In this document: positions 36,700 through 48,486 of the stretch, piece by piece | Numbering within the stretch: the stretch's first letter is position 1 | Layout of the letters: each line of letters opens with the position of its first letter | Assembly: GCA_003254925.1 (NCBI GenBank) | Contig: QANZ01029362.1 | Coordinates: 1 to 64,000 of the forward strand | Origin: Chamaecrista fasciculata | Lineage: Eukaryota; Streptophyta; Magnoliopsida; Fabales; Fabaceae | Length of the DNA stretch: 64,000 nucleotides | Reading direction: 5' to 3' | The notes under the pieces: generated by a model | What the model saw: the letters and a program-made list of their open reading frames with translations, nothing else | The model's database searches: none | What the model was told of the DNA's origin: nothing | Position numbers and translations under genes: made by a program

Positions 36700-37693
36700 G
36701 TAGGTAATTCTAAAATATTAATAAGATGCAGTATTTTTTTAACTTCTTAATGTTGCAAGTCAAAAATTAGTACACAACTCCTTTGTTTCTCATTATTTTG
36801 ATCTCTTTCATTTGTGTACTCAAATCATAATTTTCTAATATATAGTTTTACAAGTTCTATTCTTTGTTATCATTTATTTTGACTTTTCTGAATTTGTAGA
36901 TTCTTAATGAAGCTAATCTCACAAACCATGATGACAGTAGAAGAAGAAGTCTTACTTTTGTGTTTTAAGTGTATGTTGTTGAGTTTCTTCTAATTGACTT
37001 GGTATGCATGTTAATTGCTTTTCGGATCAGTTTGCTTAGAAAGAGTAGCTTTTTGGTTCACAATATATTGTCATTTCCATTTTTGTAGTTTCAGATTGCA
37101 AGTTTGTTTTTTGTAGCTTCAGTTTGCTGAGTTTAATGATTGAAAGTTTCAGTTCCATTTTTGGATTCCAAGTTTCAGATTGCAAGTTTAGATTCCATTT
37201 TTGGATCAGTTTGCTGAGAAACAGTAGCTTTTTGTAGTTTCAGAATTATGCAGTTTCTTCTAATTGGCTGGTGATTTTCTTTTCTTTAATGTTTGTTTCT
37301 GACAAATTACACTAACAATCTCACTTTAAGTTCTTCCCTTCCTTGTATGATAATCTTCTGTGGTGCTGGTACTGAAAGAAGAAAACATAAAGATCCAAGT
37401 TGGTAGGATGGAATTCATGTTATTAGTGGTAAAGGTTTGTTTTAAATGTTTCTCTTTACAAAACTACGACGTTGGAATGGCAATTAAGTATTTTATCTTT
37501 CTTTTTAACGTTTTTGAGAATGTTCTTTGAAGTCAATGATTAATGATTTCTTTGCTCAGCCTGTTGCTCTGCAGTTAAATTGTTAGTCTCCTGTGGGTTG
37601 GAGCAAACTGTATCTGAAGATCCTAGACATGTTTAATGGATAGTCTGTAATGTTTGAATATGTGATGATGTCTTTTATTATTTAATAATCCAG

Positions 37694-37774
37694 GTTTTAA
37701 TTTTGTTGCCATTTGCAAGCATTGCATTTCGTGTCATAAAGAGGCTTATACAACTCAACCCTGCATCTTGCAAG
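37694..37774 (+). other. exon-like captured fragment, unidentified
   Basis: An 81-base open segment lies between an acceptor (tccag) and a donor (gcaag|gtac). It reads LPFASIAFRVIKRLIQLNP in its middle and is open in phase 0 throughout. I do not recognise the source gene. Its location between other captured exons on the same strand suggests Helitron capture. Confidence 0.4.
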
Positions 37775-38208
37775 GTACTTTTAGATCTCTTTACTTTTTA
37801 ATTATTTCACATAGTTTGACTTGCAGTAAGTATTTCAACCCTGGCCTTAACCTCTTTACTTTAAGACTGAACTTTCTTTTAGCTAAAAAAGGATGTGTCA
37901 TCCAATGTGTAAGGATATCTAATCTCTCTTGAGGAATCTAAACTACAGATTACTTTTTTCTCTCTCTGCATTTTGGTTTGGGATGAATGATTTTGATCCT
38001 TTTGTTAGGATTTTAAGTCTAGCCTCGATTATGTTCTAGGGTTTAAAATTTCTTCTTTTTTTTTTTCCTTTAGAAAGATTAATTTGACATGCTAAGTTGT
38101 AGCAGGAGACTTGGGCTAAAACATTACTGTCATACCAGACTTCTGCTGAAACACTATACTTGCCCAAGTCTAAGCTATATACTCTACAATTTCCAATGTT
38201 TTTCTTAG

Positions 38209-38270
38209 GTTGAAGGAGCAAATCTTGCACAGCATACACACGAACTGCTTGCAAATTCTGCTTTGAAAAG
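38209..38270 (+). other. exon-like captured fragment, unidentified
   Basis: A 62-base segment with acceptor ttcttag and donor gaaaag|gttgg reads VEGANLAQHTHELLANSALK. The source gene was not recognised. It is flanked by other apparent captured exons. Confidence 0.4.
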
Positions 38271-38581
38271 GTTGGTTTCACTGCTGAACTATTTACAGAT
38301 ATATATGCAGAGTTAATTAAAACTCCCTTACTCATCTTCCTCCTTTAATAGACCTCACTATGTGTGAATGTACAATAATGCACTTCGTTTAATTAATTAA
38401 TCAGTAAATAAATCTAACCTCATTATGAATTTTATCGAGATTGCATATAACATATATATGAATATGATGTTTGAGAATCATATTTATTGTTAAATTGAAG
38501 TCCATGTCTGAAGCTGTATGTAGTGTGCACTCTTTCTTCGTTGTAAATTTTTTTTTGTATGTGATTTGTTCTTTATCTTAA

Positions 38582-39010
38582 GGGTAAATTACACTTTGGT
38601 GCCCTGTGGTTTGACCCTATTTCACTTTGGTACCCTGTGGTTTGAAACCTGACACTTTGGTACCCTGTGGTATTCTCCATTAATATTTTGGTACCTTTTG
38701 GAGCTATTTTGTAATTTTAACCATAACAAATTTTGCAAAAATTACATATTGACCCCAAAAAATTTTCAAAAAATTTCAAATAGGTCCCTGGATACATATT
38801 ATCTAGGGACTAAAATAAAAAATTTTAAAAATTTTGGGGTCAATATGTAATTTTTGCAAAATTTGTTATGGTTAAAATTACAAAATAGCTCCAAAGGATA
38901 CTAAAGTGTTAATAGAGAATACCACAGGGTACCAAAGTGTCAGGTTTCAAACCATAAGGTACCAAAGTGAAATAGGGTCAAACCATAGGGTACCAAAGTG
39001 TAATTTACCT
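38582..39010. mobile_element. Mutator-type MITE inside the Helitron
   Basis: This 429-bp element has inverted ends gggtaaattacactttgg and its counterpart ending ccaaagtgtaatttacct, with repeated ggtaccctgtggtttga words. It is flanked by a perfect 9-bp duplication ttatcttaa (38573-38581 and 39011-39019), the size typical of Mutator-like insertions. It sits about 30 bases upstream of the captured HMGB exon and is close in size and design to the MITE at 17654, though its sequence differs. Confidence 0.85.
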
Positions 39011-39040
39011 TTATCTTAAAATAAGCATGGATGATTTTAG

Positions 39041-39522
39041 GAGAAAGCACCTTATGTAGCTAAGGCTGGGAAACGAAAGGCTGAGTATGAGAAGGATATG
39101 AAAGGCTATAACAAGAAACAGGTGAGTAATTGTGAAACACGGGTTCTATATTAGGATTTTGGTTTTTTCCCCAAACAATAAGTCTCATGTTTCTGTTTGG
39201 TTGATTTTTAGGCTGAAGGTCCAACTGCTGCTGAGGAAGACGAATTTGAGAAATCAATTTTGGAGGTGAATGATGATGATGAAGGAGATGAAGATGGCAG
39301 CGAGGTTTGCTTAAATTCTTAGTCTATCATTTAATCATTGTGCCCTTGAAGTTTTTAAATTGTGTATCTCATTGGCTTTAATCTTCTTTTATGTAGGACG
39401 AGGATGACGAGTATCAAATGGACTATAGAAGTCATTTAGGCTGTTTTGATTCGATAGTCTGTTCACTTCATGATAACCATGTTTCCTGCTTCCAAAATAT
39501 ATATGCCCGCTCCCTTAATTGA
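39041..39522 (+). pseudogene. captured 3' fragment of an HMGB gene
   Basis: Three exons are visible: 39041-39121 (EKAPYVAKAGKRKAEYEKDM, the last helix of an HMG box), 39212-39304 (AEGPTAAEEDEFEKS then an Asp/Glu-rich tail) and a third from 39397 (DEDDEYQ) that runs to a stop at 39522. All introns have canonical gt/ag ends. The N-terminal part and first helices of the HMG box, which bind DNA, are absent, so only the C-terminal piece of a plant HMGB chromatin protein was captured. The final exon departs from the usual short acidic end after DDE. Confidence 0.85.
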
Positions 39523-39998
39523 TTTGTTCTACCCTTTCTTAAAGTGAATAGTTATAAAATGGAGTTAACCTTTATCTGTACCTTTTAATTCAAGTCTTTA
39601 GTTAAGGGCATTTGTCTCTTGGTGAAGGGACTTTTTTTATTGGACTGGGTTGGAGAAGGGACTTCAGATAAGTAAATTTTATAATTCATGATTTTTAGGT
39701 TTTAATTTAATCAATTTGAGTATTTTATTGTATTAGGGTCAACTTAAAATGTGTTACTCTTACCTTGATTAGTTGTTGTTTTAAATAGTTTCATCTTGAT
39801 TTCTTCTATTACAATAATTCTGTTGTTAAAGCTACTGATAAATGTAATTTATTGCCTTATGTCTAACCCATGGGCAAATTGTATTGCTAACTATAGAGAG
39901 TGTGAACTTGGCGTGCTTTTGGCTAGATAGTCCAAATCCGGATCCAAAAAAAAAAGAAAAAAACAAAACACCCGTGCGAACGCAAAGGTCTCATCTAG

Positions 39999-40854
39999 TT
40001 TGTTAAATACTAGTGGTAGTAGTTGTCTTTCTCTCGTTATGAAACTTTAGGGTGATTTGTGAGTGGTTGCAGTTGATATGTCTTATGGGAACCTTGTAAC
40101 TACCCATGAAAATTGTGGTATGAGACTGTAAAACACAGTCATAAAACTCGTGGTGATCCTTGTGAAGGTTGACTCCTATTGTAATTAGTTAGTTTTGCCC
40201 ATGTTTTAAAACTCTCTTCCTTCATGCTTGAAGAGTATGATAAGGGGAACCTCTTTTGGTTAAGGATTACTACCTTTATCTAAACCACTATAAATATGTT
40301 GTGTTGATATCTCTAACCCTGAACTCTTTTACATTCAGCATTTTATCTTTCTATTAAGGAAACGTTTTCTTGCCTAAAGAAGCTCATTTCCTTAAAGAAC
40401 GAAATTTTATAAAGAACATTCGTTTTAGAAAAAGCTTTTAATTTTTCAATTCACCTACTCTTTTGAGTTACTTTATTGTGCATTTAGACTAACAAAGCTA
40501 TAAAAGAAAATGCACCAAAACTAAGGAGTAGAGATAATAAAATTAATGCTTTTATTAGACAAGACAATTAATTAATAAACATTTACCTAATGATACAAGG
40601 TAGACAGGTAGTTAATTAAGACCATCGAGGTAAATTAAGACGTTCTTGCTAAGCAAATTTTTTTTTTAGATTTTCAATAAATATGTTTCTTGGATAGTCA
40701 ATTAATAGGCATGTGTGGGTCTCACTGACACTTTCTCTCTCTATTTATTACTTTCTCTCTCAGCACTACACCTATAGTATATTATAAGGGATCCAAATTG
40801 ATAAGATAGTGATATGATCATATGATCATCCCCTTCACCTCTCATCTAGTATAA
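39999..40854. other. spacer between two Helitron 3' ends
   Basis: No gene was recognised. It includes a perfect palindrome atgatcatatgatcat (near 40814-40829) and, at 40846-40849, a second CTAG followed by T after ctcat, the same terminal word as the Helitron end at 39998 but without a GC-rich hairpin. Confidence 0.4.
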
Positions 40855-40882
40855 CTAGCCTATGACCCGCGCGATGCGCGGG
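40855..40882 (-). mobile_element. Helitron 3' terminus, intact hairpin
   Basis: On the minus strand, CCCGCGCATCGCGCGGG (40866-40882) forms a perfect 7-bp GC stem with a 3-base loop. It is followed by TCATAGG and CTAG (40855-40858), with T next. This is the canonical Helitron 3' end. The element therefore extends rightward, toward the F-box genes; its 5' end was not found in the window. Confidence 0.75.
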
Positions 40883-41478
40883 AGTAAAAGTTATAGTTCC
40901 GTCTTCCAGTTGTTGCTGCATAATATAGATTTAGTGACATAAATTTAATGACATGATAATGCAGTTGAATATACTCTAGTTGAATGCTCCATATTTCGTA
41001 TCCAAAAATGTTAAAATTTTCCACTATAGTCCCCGTATAATATGTACCCAGGGGCTTATTTTTTATTTTTTAACATTTTGGAAACTGTGCATACATAATA
41101 CTATGTCATATAATACTGTGCATTTTGGATATATGTGTGTATCATGGTTATAATATGTGTGACTATAACAATGTTTAAATTTACAAACGGATATATATAT
41201 ATGTATCTCAATATATAATCCGTGTGGTATAATACTATGCATATGTGATATATATATATATATAACATTTTTTCCAAATTTATCCGATAAGTTATTAAGA
41301 CGAATATACATTCACAACTATTAATATATAACTAAAAAGATCTTAATGATTCAATCAAGATATATGTACATATTTTATAAACTTTGATTATCATTAACAG
41401 ATACCTTCTGAACTTGAATTTGTTGTAAGCTGCAAAAACACAAAGCTTTAACTAAAAATGTACTGTATACAATTTAAT

Positions 41479-42701
41479 TTAAATAAACGACAATGATGGC
41501 CTAAAGACAACAACATTGGACACTTGATACAAATCATATGTGGACAATAACATCGAGTCCAAGGTGTCTCTATCACGGCCGTTGAAAAAGAAGAAGTTGC
41601 AGATTTCAGATGACTCGTCGTCGTTTAAACTAACCGTCTTACCTGGTAATACCAAACGACGCTGATTAAACCCTTCATATTGTGCGTAGCAAATATCGAC
41701 AGTTTTGGAGAAGGGTTTTTCCCACTTAAAATTAGCTCTTGAGTCATGTTTTCCAATCCATATGTTGTACATCCTTTCCACCTCATTTGGTTCTGAACAA
41801 CCAATAATTGCAAGGTCATTGTTGACTGAAGACAATTTCCACTTAAGACTGTACTGATCCATTGGAAGTGCTATCCTATCGAAATTATTCTTGTATGGTC
41901 TAAAGCACATAATGTTCCTTCGAAAAATGTTGTTAGTCTCTTGTGGACCTTCAATCCAATAGAGTGCTCCATCTAAATGAAGATAGTATGGGTTTAACCT
42001 TGCTATGTCAAAGTCCAATAAAGAAGGGGGTGTCCATTCCATAACTGACGTGGTAAATACAGTCATCCAAGATTGATGAGAATGTTTGTACCTCTTCCAC
42101 ATCAGTATAATCATATATGCATCCAGACATTTATTGTAGACAAATCCAGTACGGGTTAATGCTGAAAAATGCAAAAGTCAGTCAGCATATTTTGTAATAA
42201 TTATATGTATATTATGTTAAGCAACCATTGAGTTCAAGAAAACTTACGATTGTTTGGCATCATCATCGGTGGAGAAATACTTATGTTCCGACCGGTAAAT
42301 GGGTTAGATATAACAAACAATCCATGTTCCATATCAGATATATGTCGCATGCAAATTAGCCCATCAATGACACCTACGAAATCAAAATTGTGAAATTCTT
42401 TACATAAAGGGTGTGGCTTCAGTTGGATACATCTTTCTGTAGACATGTCAGCAACAGACATAGTAAAAAACAGATTATGAAATATGCCCCGTGGAAACAT
42501 TTGGCACGTTACAAACCGACATTTTCTGCTAATCTTTGAATACTCATCATAATACCGGATAAACTCTTTATCTTTTACACTATTGTTCCAATTTTTCGAG
42601 ACCATCCTCATATTGTATACAACGAATGGATCTAACCGTGACAAAATATAAAACATTATAAGACATGGAATGCCACAATCATTGTCAAACATTGCGTCCA
42701 T
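41479..42701 (-). CDS. F-box/FBA protein, gene A
   Basis: Two exons (42701-42248, 454 nt; 42161-41479, 683 nt) join in phase 1 across an 86-base GT-AG intron (GTAAGT donor) to give 378 residues. The start is the ATG at 42701 (MDAMFDNDCG); the longer open frame upstream contains a splice-acceptor-like TTTCAG just before it, pointing to a 5' UTR intron. Residues 1-50 form the F-box (MRMVSKNWNNSV), which binds SKP1 in an SCF ubiquitin ligase. An F-box-associated region follows: FDFVGVIDGLICM with NPFTGRNI, and LHLDGALYWIEG in exon 2. The target is unknown. It lies 0.6 kb inside the Helitron 3' end at 40855. No stop or frameshift is seen. Confidence 0.85.
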
Positions 42702-43606
42702 CGTCCCTGAAACGAAGAACATATATAAAAAAGTTATGATAGCACAAAAAACTATACCCATCAATATAATGATTATCTCTGATAATAATAAACAATGTAG
42801 ACATAATCATAATACTCTATATATCAACATACAGGCCAGTTAAGCAGGAACTATATGGTACCCGTCCAATAAGTCTACCGTGCAAAAAAACCATTGACAT
42901 CTATTTATAACGTCTAATATGATGCTTACTGCACATGTGCATCGCACATACATACACTATTCGATATTATTGCGCATGAAACAATGCGGTGACATCTACA
43001 GAAATTTATTTCTCAATGATATCTATAATTACATTTAATTACTTCATTATATGAATTCATAATTAAATGAGTATTACTCTGCATTAATTCCGATTGCCCC
43101 CAGAATGATTATATAACTATTCAGCATATTATGGTTGACATATATATGGAAACAAATGTCTAAATAAAAATATATTTATTTGCAGACATTTAAAACTAAG
43201 GCCTCAATTCCGTTAAACCAAGATATTTGCAATTAATTCAGATTATATTCTGAATGTGTTGTTCTAACAATTTACTTGTTTAAGAATTGTATGTTAATTT
43301 TTCATATTACAATCAGAAATATTAATTATTGCCAACTATCCATTAATGTACATTATTTTGCAATGACAGCAACATATATATTAATTATTCCCCGTATTAC
43401 ATATTGATTATTTCCAAAATTATTCCAACCATTATATACTAAATAAATAAATAGCATTAACTTAGCTATTAAAAAAGTTAAATGACATTCGTTTACCATA
43501 CCCACCCTACACAGAATCTGAAATTCATTGAAAGTTTTAAAATTATAAATGTCAAATTATTGTTGCCATATAACAAAAATACCCAAATAATCTCATATAC
43601 AGCCAA
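42702..43606. other. intergenic region ending at an assembly N
   Basis: AT-rich upstream flank of F-box gene A. No further gene was recognised. It ends at the N at 43607, where duplicated sequence begins abruptly. Confidence 0.45.
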
Positions 43607-43733
43607 NAAATGGATGTCGGCAAAAAATAACCAACAACACATTTACGTATGGAAAAATAATGTATGTTTATATATGATTTACATAAATTAACACTATAAT
43701 GCAATAAGGAAATGCTATGCAAATGTGTGATAC

Positions 43734-45105
43734 CTTGCGTCCTATATGGAGTTGCAACAATGGTGCTGGAGTTTTCCTTGTTGTTTTGTGTATCTGTTCC
43801 TTATCATCAGCAATGTTAAAAGTATTTACTTGACACAATTACAATTTATATGTACTTATACCACATTCACCATATATATTAACGATGACTGGTTACTGTA
43901 TGTAAACGTACATGAATTTTTTTCCCTCATATCAAATTATTCAAAAAACATACCATCCGAAACAACATAAAACTTCGATTACATGAGTACCTTGCGAGTG
44001 AACTGCGCCATACTGAACTTTGCTAGATGTAGGCCTTTGCAGAGTAGATTGATTTGACCAAAGAGGAACTTGAAATAATATGACAATAGATTACAAAACT
44101 AATGACATTCAACTACATATTACGTTAACAAACAGTAAGTGAATACCAAAATATTTTACCTCATTATCAAATTTATTATTTTGAAAACATAAAAAGAATA
44201 AATATACAACGTTGTAGAAAATTTTAACATTGCCAACGACTAAACACGTAAAATACTTGTACTACAACAATACTTTACTTGATTTGTATGTCATATAATA
44301 ATATGTATTAAAATCCTCATCTAAATATACTTCATCTATATACCATATACCTTTATCTTAGTTACATATAATTTATACTATTTAAATTACTATCCGGAAT
44401 TAACTGTTGATATTAATCTAATGTCCATATAATTTCCGTTTGTGATAACATCTTTCTAACACATAGGAGGTGCCATGTTCACACCTGGTGTTCATTTATA
44501 ACATAAATACTGAATAATTGACAACTACTCTTTCAATCAATCGTATATGAATTATTGAACATGTGTTGTGGTAACTTTTACTTCCTTACAACCTGAATTC
44601 GTAATATTGGATAGAGGTGCACGGGAGCATAACGCAAACGGTTGTTTGGATGCTGGAATATCTCCTGCATATAAAATATCGTATTAGTGTATGTGTGTTT
44701 GGTAACTTTAACTAATATGTACTACAAAAATTCTGACAACTTAGATAGCATTCGAATATAATATTTTTTAACGCCCACTGTTTATATAATATCATACCAT
44801 TTAGTGATATGACTTCGTTGGATGTTTCACCTATCTGACTGTTTATACTTCTACGTACATTTCTGTACTGTGATTCAACTGCTGCAACGAAGAACATTCA
44901 ATACACGCGACTACTGATTTTAGCGGTGGTACGCTCGCAAAATGCAAAGACAACATATATACAAATGTTTATGTACAAAAAGAAACATTAAATCTCCAGA
45001 ATCATACATACCACGAATATCGTTGATAGATCTCTTCAGCCTTATAAAATTGATACGATTTCTCCTTGCTTCTTTATATGTTGAAACTCCATCGTTGGTA
45101 TCCAT
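43734..45105 (-). CDS. micro-exon gene, copy 1 (truncated)
   Basis: Exons at 45105-45012, 44881-44798, 44664-44593, 44068-43991 and 43793-43734 (94, 84, 72, 78, 60 nt) join in phase 1 and stay open. The start reads MDTNDGVSTYKEARRNRINF. Later exons carry APLSNITNS, a Gln/Ser-rich stretch, and NNKENSSTIVATPYRTQ. No catalytic domain is visible; the encoded region is basic at first, then Ser/Asn/Gln-rich and probably disordered. Further exons seen in copy 2 are missing because the duplication stops at the N at 43607. The leader faintly recalls N termini of plant Helitron Rep/helicase proteins (basic start, PLSNITN-like word, KEN word), but that is a weak inference. Conservation of frame and splice sites in both copies argues for real coding sequence. 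Confidence 0.65.
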
Positions 45106-45236
45106 TATTCACCTGTTCCAAATCCGACAAATGCTATGTTATCTATATATACAACATTTATCTACCTATATGAATCTTTGGAGGGAAGAAAATTCAAATA
45201 ATACTGACAATAGTCCGTGAATGAAAATATTTTAAA

Positions 45237-45247
45237 TTTTTGGCGGG
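45237..45247 (+). promoter_or_regulatory. possible E2F-type site upstream of micro-exon gene copy 1
   Basis: TTTTTGGCGGG lies 132 bases upstream of the ATG at 45105. It fits the plant E2F consensus TTTSSCGS in sequence, and it is conserved base for base in copy 2. Function is inference only. Confidence 0.35.
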
Positions 45248-46823
45248 TGGGATTTTCAGTAATACCTTTTGGCCCAAATTTAAAAATTGATTTAATTGGG
45301 GACATGATAAATGCATCAATGATAGTTTCATAATATATTAATCAATTAATGTTTTGAATTTAATTCCGAAATATGCCAAAATGACTTTTGACAGTATAAG
45401 AAACTTCTACGGATTTTGAAACTTCGATTACATGGTACCCCTCAACACCATTTTGAAAACGTACACAAATTTCTTTTGAACAACGATTGTAATTCAACAC
45501 TATGCCATCGTGTCATATCTCTTGAATTATGTATAATTGTTTGTGAATTGTAATAGATATACCAAAGTAATATGATGTTCCAATATAAAAAACGACACAA
45601 CAGCATCTGAAATACTACTCAACAATTACACCATCAACAATTTTAGTATATTATTATAATGAATAAATCCGTCAGTCACATTACGTTTTGGAAATTCAAT
45701 CAAACAGTCAACTATGATGATGTTTAACATCAAAATGAGAAAATTGTCTAATAGGGAACTAACCTCTAAATTAGATCGTACAGTAGACCATTATATTACA
45801 CCGGCGTTTGTTCCTACATATCGAATTCTTCAATGAATATCCCATTTCTTTGACATGTCGAATTCTGAGACAAAATGGTACATAATGTAATATGTATTGC
45901 TACATTACTTTATACTTGCACATACTGAATTGATGTGTAGTTTGTGGTTTGTTTAACAGTCTAATTTGAACATAAAATTTATATGTCGTATAACCATTAT
46001 TTCTTGAATTTCTTATGAACCCCACGTATACAATTGAGATGTTGTGCACAGTACTTTTTATAGTTGTTATTTGATTAATTGATGACTACACCACAACATA
46101 TATTGCTATGGCGTATGACATCAATGTCACCTTAATATTATATTATACTCTATTATGATATAACCTACCCAAACTATATGAAAATTAGGCGTCGTACTTC
46201 ATTAATTATACATTATGGTCAGCTACGACTAACTATGCACATAGCTAGTTTAACGTCTCCATGTGCTGACATTTTTGTATATACTGTAGATGCATTTAGT
46301 AAGATATGATACCAACATTTTGGAGGCAGTAACAATGTGATTGAAGTTATTTTCTGATATTTGACTTGACTATTGTGAGTATAAGCAAATTGATAAAATC
46401 TGTTACGTTATCGTACTTGTATGTCATATTCAATATACCTTTCTGATCATCATTCAGAGTTGTACAAATCTCTTATTATATATGATGCTAATAATATGAA
46501 TGTGCATAAATGATGACCCGTATTATGGTTGATAGTATCTTTTTGCAAGTGCGCTAGTTATTACTTTAAATACGAAAAATGCTTTCATATGACACAAATA
46601 ACAGACATATAGTTAACGGATTCCAATATTTACCCACGCTAAATTAAGATTTATTTTATAATTGTAGATAACAATGATCAGAAAGAATCGAAACTTCATA
46701 ATAAAATAACTTAAAATATAATCCATCCGATTTTATTTCAATATTAGTATAATCTCCGATCATGAAGACAGTGATGGAGGACTGTCAACGAACCCAGCAC
46801 CGCATGTTACATTGTACCAATTA
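45248..46823. other. intergenic part of repeat copy 1
   Basis: Non-coding sequence between the micro-exon gene and the F-box-only gene, closely matched in copy 2 (52003-53578). No additional gene was recognised. Confidence 0.45.
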
Positions 46824-47186
46824 TTACTTTGCATTAGGACTCTCTGAATTATTGTCGCATCCATTACTATTTGTAAAAACATCTACGCGTTGATCTTCGC
46901 CGTCCACCTACAAAATGAGCAACTTATACACTATTATATACATGACCTACTTCTTATGCCAAAGTTTGGCAACAGTATAATAATTAACGATATAAAAAAG
47001 GTACGAAGATTAATTGACCTTGTGATGTTTATTGTGGTACTCCACAAATTCAGCATTCATGATGCTGTCGTACCAATTCTTCGACAAAAGTCGCATGCGA
47101 TAGACGTCTTCAGCATCAAGGTACGATAATATGGAGCGGAGTTGCTTTGCCGACAAACCTTGACCATTTTTGAACGTTTTATCCAT
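46824..47186 (-). CDS. F-box-only small protein, copy 1
   Basis: Two exons, 47186-47019 (56 codons) and 46907-46824 (27 codons plus stop), join in phase 0 to give 83 residues. Exon 1 is an F-box close to those of the neighbouring full-size genes (LSAKQLRSILSYLDAEDVYR, then MRLLSKNWYDSIMNAEF). Exon 2 adds an acidic, Asn-rich tail (VDGEDQRVDVFTNSNGC) and a stop, with no F-box-associated domain. The donor is GTCAAT, weaker than usual; the acceptor is TTTGTAG. It could bind SKP1 without recruiting a substrate. It may instead be a truncated pseudogene, but the frame and splice sites survive in both copies. Confidence 0.6.
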
Positions 47187-48135
47187 TCTAGCTGACAAAA
47201 CAATGGTATACATACAACACATATTAGAATAAATTTCTTATTATATTTGAGACGTCCGTTATATATTCTCAAAAACAAAGAACTATGCAATGAAGCACAT
47301 AACTACTTTGAATCGTCAATCTATGACATTATATTAATCAGAATACAATATGATACATATTTATATAGGTAAAAACACATGAATACATAGAATGATTCCA
47401 TATACGCAATTAATACAATGCCATAATATTAGTACATTCACATAATAATTTTCATTCCTATCAATTAAAATTTTATATTTGGTATCTCCTTCGATTATGA
47501 GATGTTGATTTCGATTGATTCGTCTAATACGTATCCATTATAGTCGATATAATTGAAAATTATGTAATTCTATATACTATGTATGCATATTATTATAATT
47601 GATATAATTGAACTAACAAATCTGGCACGTACTAAAATTTTGGGATTTGATATAAACCTACAATTGAATGGGCTACAGACATGATAAATTATAACATTTA
47701 CTAAATATACTGTACAACCATGATACCTTCCCATAAAATAATTCCCAATTGTTCCACTGATGTGTATAATATACCCAATACCAACCAAAATTATGCGCAA
47801 TGATAATTTCACTTCCTGATGATCATATTCGTTGATAATCAGCAAACAATCCTACATAAAATAGTCTAACAATGAATAAAATCAAATGGTCTATTATGTA
47901 TTTGGTATATAATGCGTGATAAGATTCTTACATTTACCCAATGTTTACAAATTCGTATGAATAATGTTCCATTAAACATATTATACCTTGTATTCAATAG
48001 TTCAATGTCAACTTTTAAGGCAGAGATTTTAATTCCGTCATTATTTATCTAATTATACAAAAAAATTAATACAGTTCCGCATATCTTTGAAAATTTTCCA
48101 ACATCCTACAACGATTGATTTAGACTGTTGTATGA
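47187..48135. other. intergenic part of repeat copy 1
   Basis: Upstream flank of the F-box-only gene, matched in copy 2 at 53942-54890. The short minus-strand frames around 47570-47845 are not conserved well enough in sequence to call a gene. Confidence 0.45.
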
Positions 48136-48485
48136 TGTAATACCCGGAAGTAGTGAGGGACTGAATTGCAACTTGTAGAAGTTGTAATTATAATAGAAGT
48201 AATTAAATTTGTGAGTAAAACATGATGAGATGGATTAAAATGAGATAAATAAGAGTTTTGTGAAGAGATATAAGTGAGAAGGAGCATTTAAATATAAATT
48301 AGAAAGTTTGAGGGTAAAATATGTAGTTTTAACAATTGTGATTAAATCTAATATATATATATAGATTAAGAGAGGGAGGAAGCCGAGAGAGAGAGAGAGA
48401 GAGAAATCAGAAAGAAAAAAAGAAGAGGAAAAAGAAAAAGGAGAGAGAAAGAAGAAAAGGAGGAAGAAGAAGAGGAGCAGAGGAA
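48136..48485 (+). mobile_element. truncated LTR fragment
   Basis: The fragment begins at the exact end of repeat copy 1 with tgtaatacccggaagtag, an LTR-like start (preceding 5-mer tatga). It contains a TATA-like box (ctaatatatatatatagatt near 48350) and a GA-rich leader with (GA)n at about 48390-48405. It is cut by the N at 48486. The rest of the element is not in the assembly. Confidence 0.5.
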
Positions 48486-48486
48486 N

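Larger units (their letters stand above)
34670..39998 (+). mobile_element. non-autonomous Helitron carrying gene fragments
   Basis: The proposed 5' end is TCTACTTGTCTACTTAATAA after a host A. The 3' end is ctcatCTAG (39995-39998) followed by host T, preceded by a decayed hairpin cccgtgcg-aa-cgcaaagg (39971-39988), ten nucleotides or less from CTAG. These are Helitron hallmarks, and no target duplication is expected. Inside, on the same strand, are exon-like pieces of at least four unrelated genes with preserved splice sites, plus a promoter-like segment (caagtataaatagaat near 34818) and a pyrimidine-rich leader-like region (35200-35370). There is no Rep/helicase. The 3' end is better supported than the 5' end. 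Confidence 0.6.
43608..48135 (+). repeat. 4528-bp direct repeat, copy 1
   Basis: This aligns with 50363-54890 at a constant offset of 6755 bases: the gene starts (45105/51860, 47186/53941), the exon ends and both edges all keep it. Only scattered substitutions are visible, a few percent by eye. It holds five exons of the micro-exon gene and the F-box-only gene. The left edge is the N at 43607; the right edge runs into a retrotransposon LTR fragment. Confidence 0.95.

Noticed and set aside
40814..40850. Additional plus-strand Helitron end at 40849
   Set aside because: The ctcatCTAG|T word is present, but the upstream palindrome is AT-only and 16-17 bases away; a GC-rich hairpin is lacking.
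47570..47845. Minus-strand frame of 91 codons, with a counterpart at 54325-54627
   Set aside because: The duplicate has several substitutions and different ends, no recognised domain, and the frame is hydrophobic AT-rich sequence; I could not separate it from chance.
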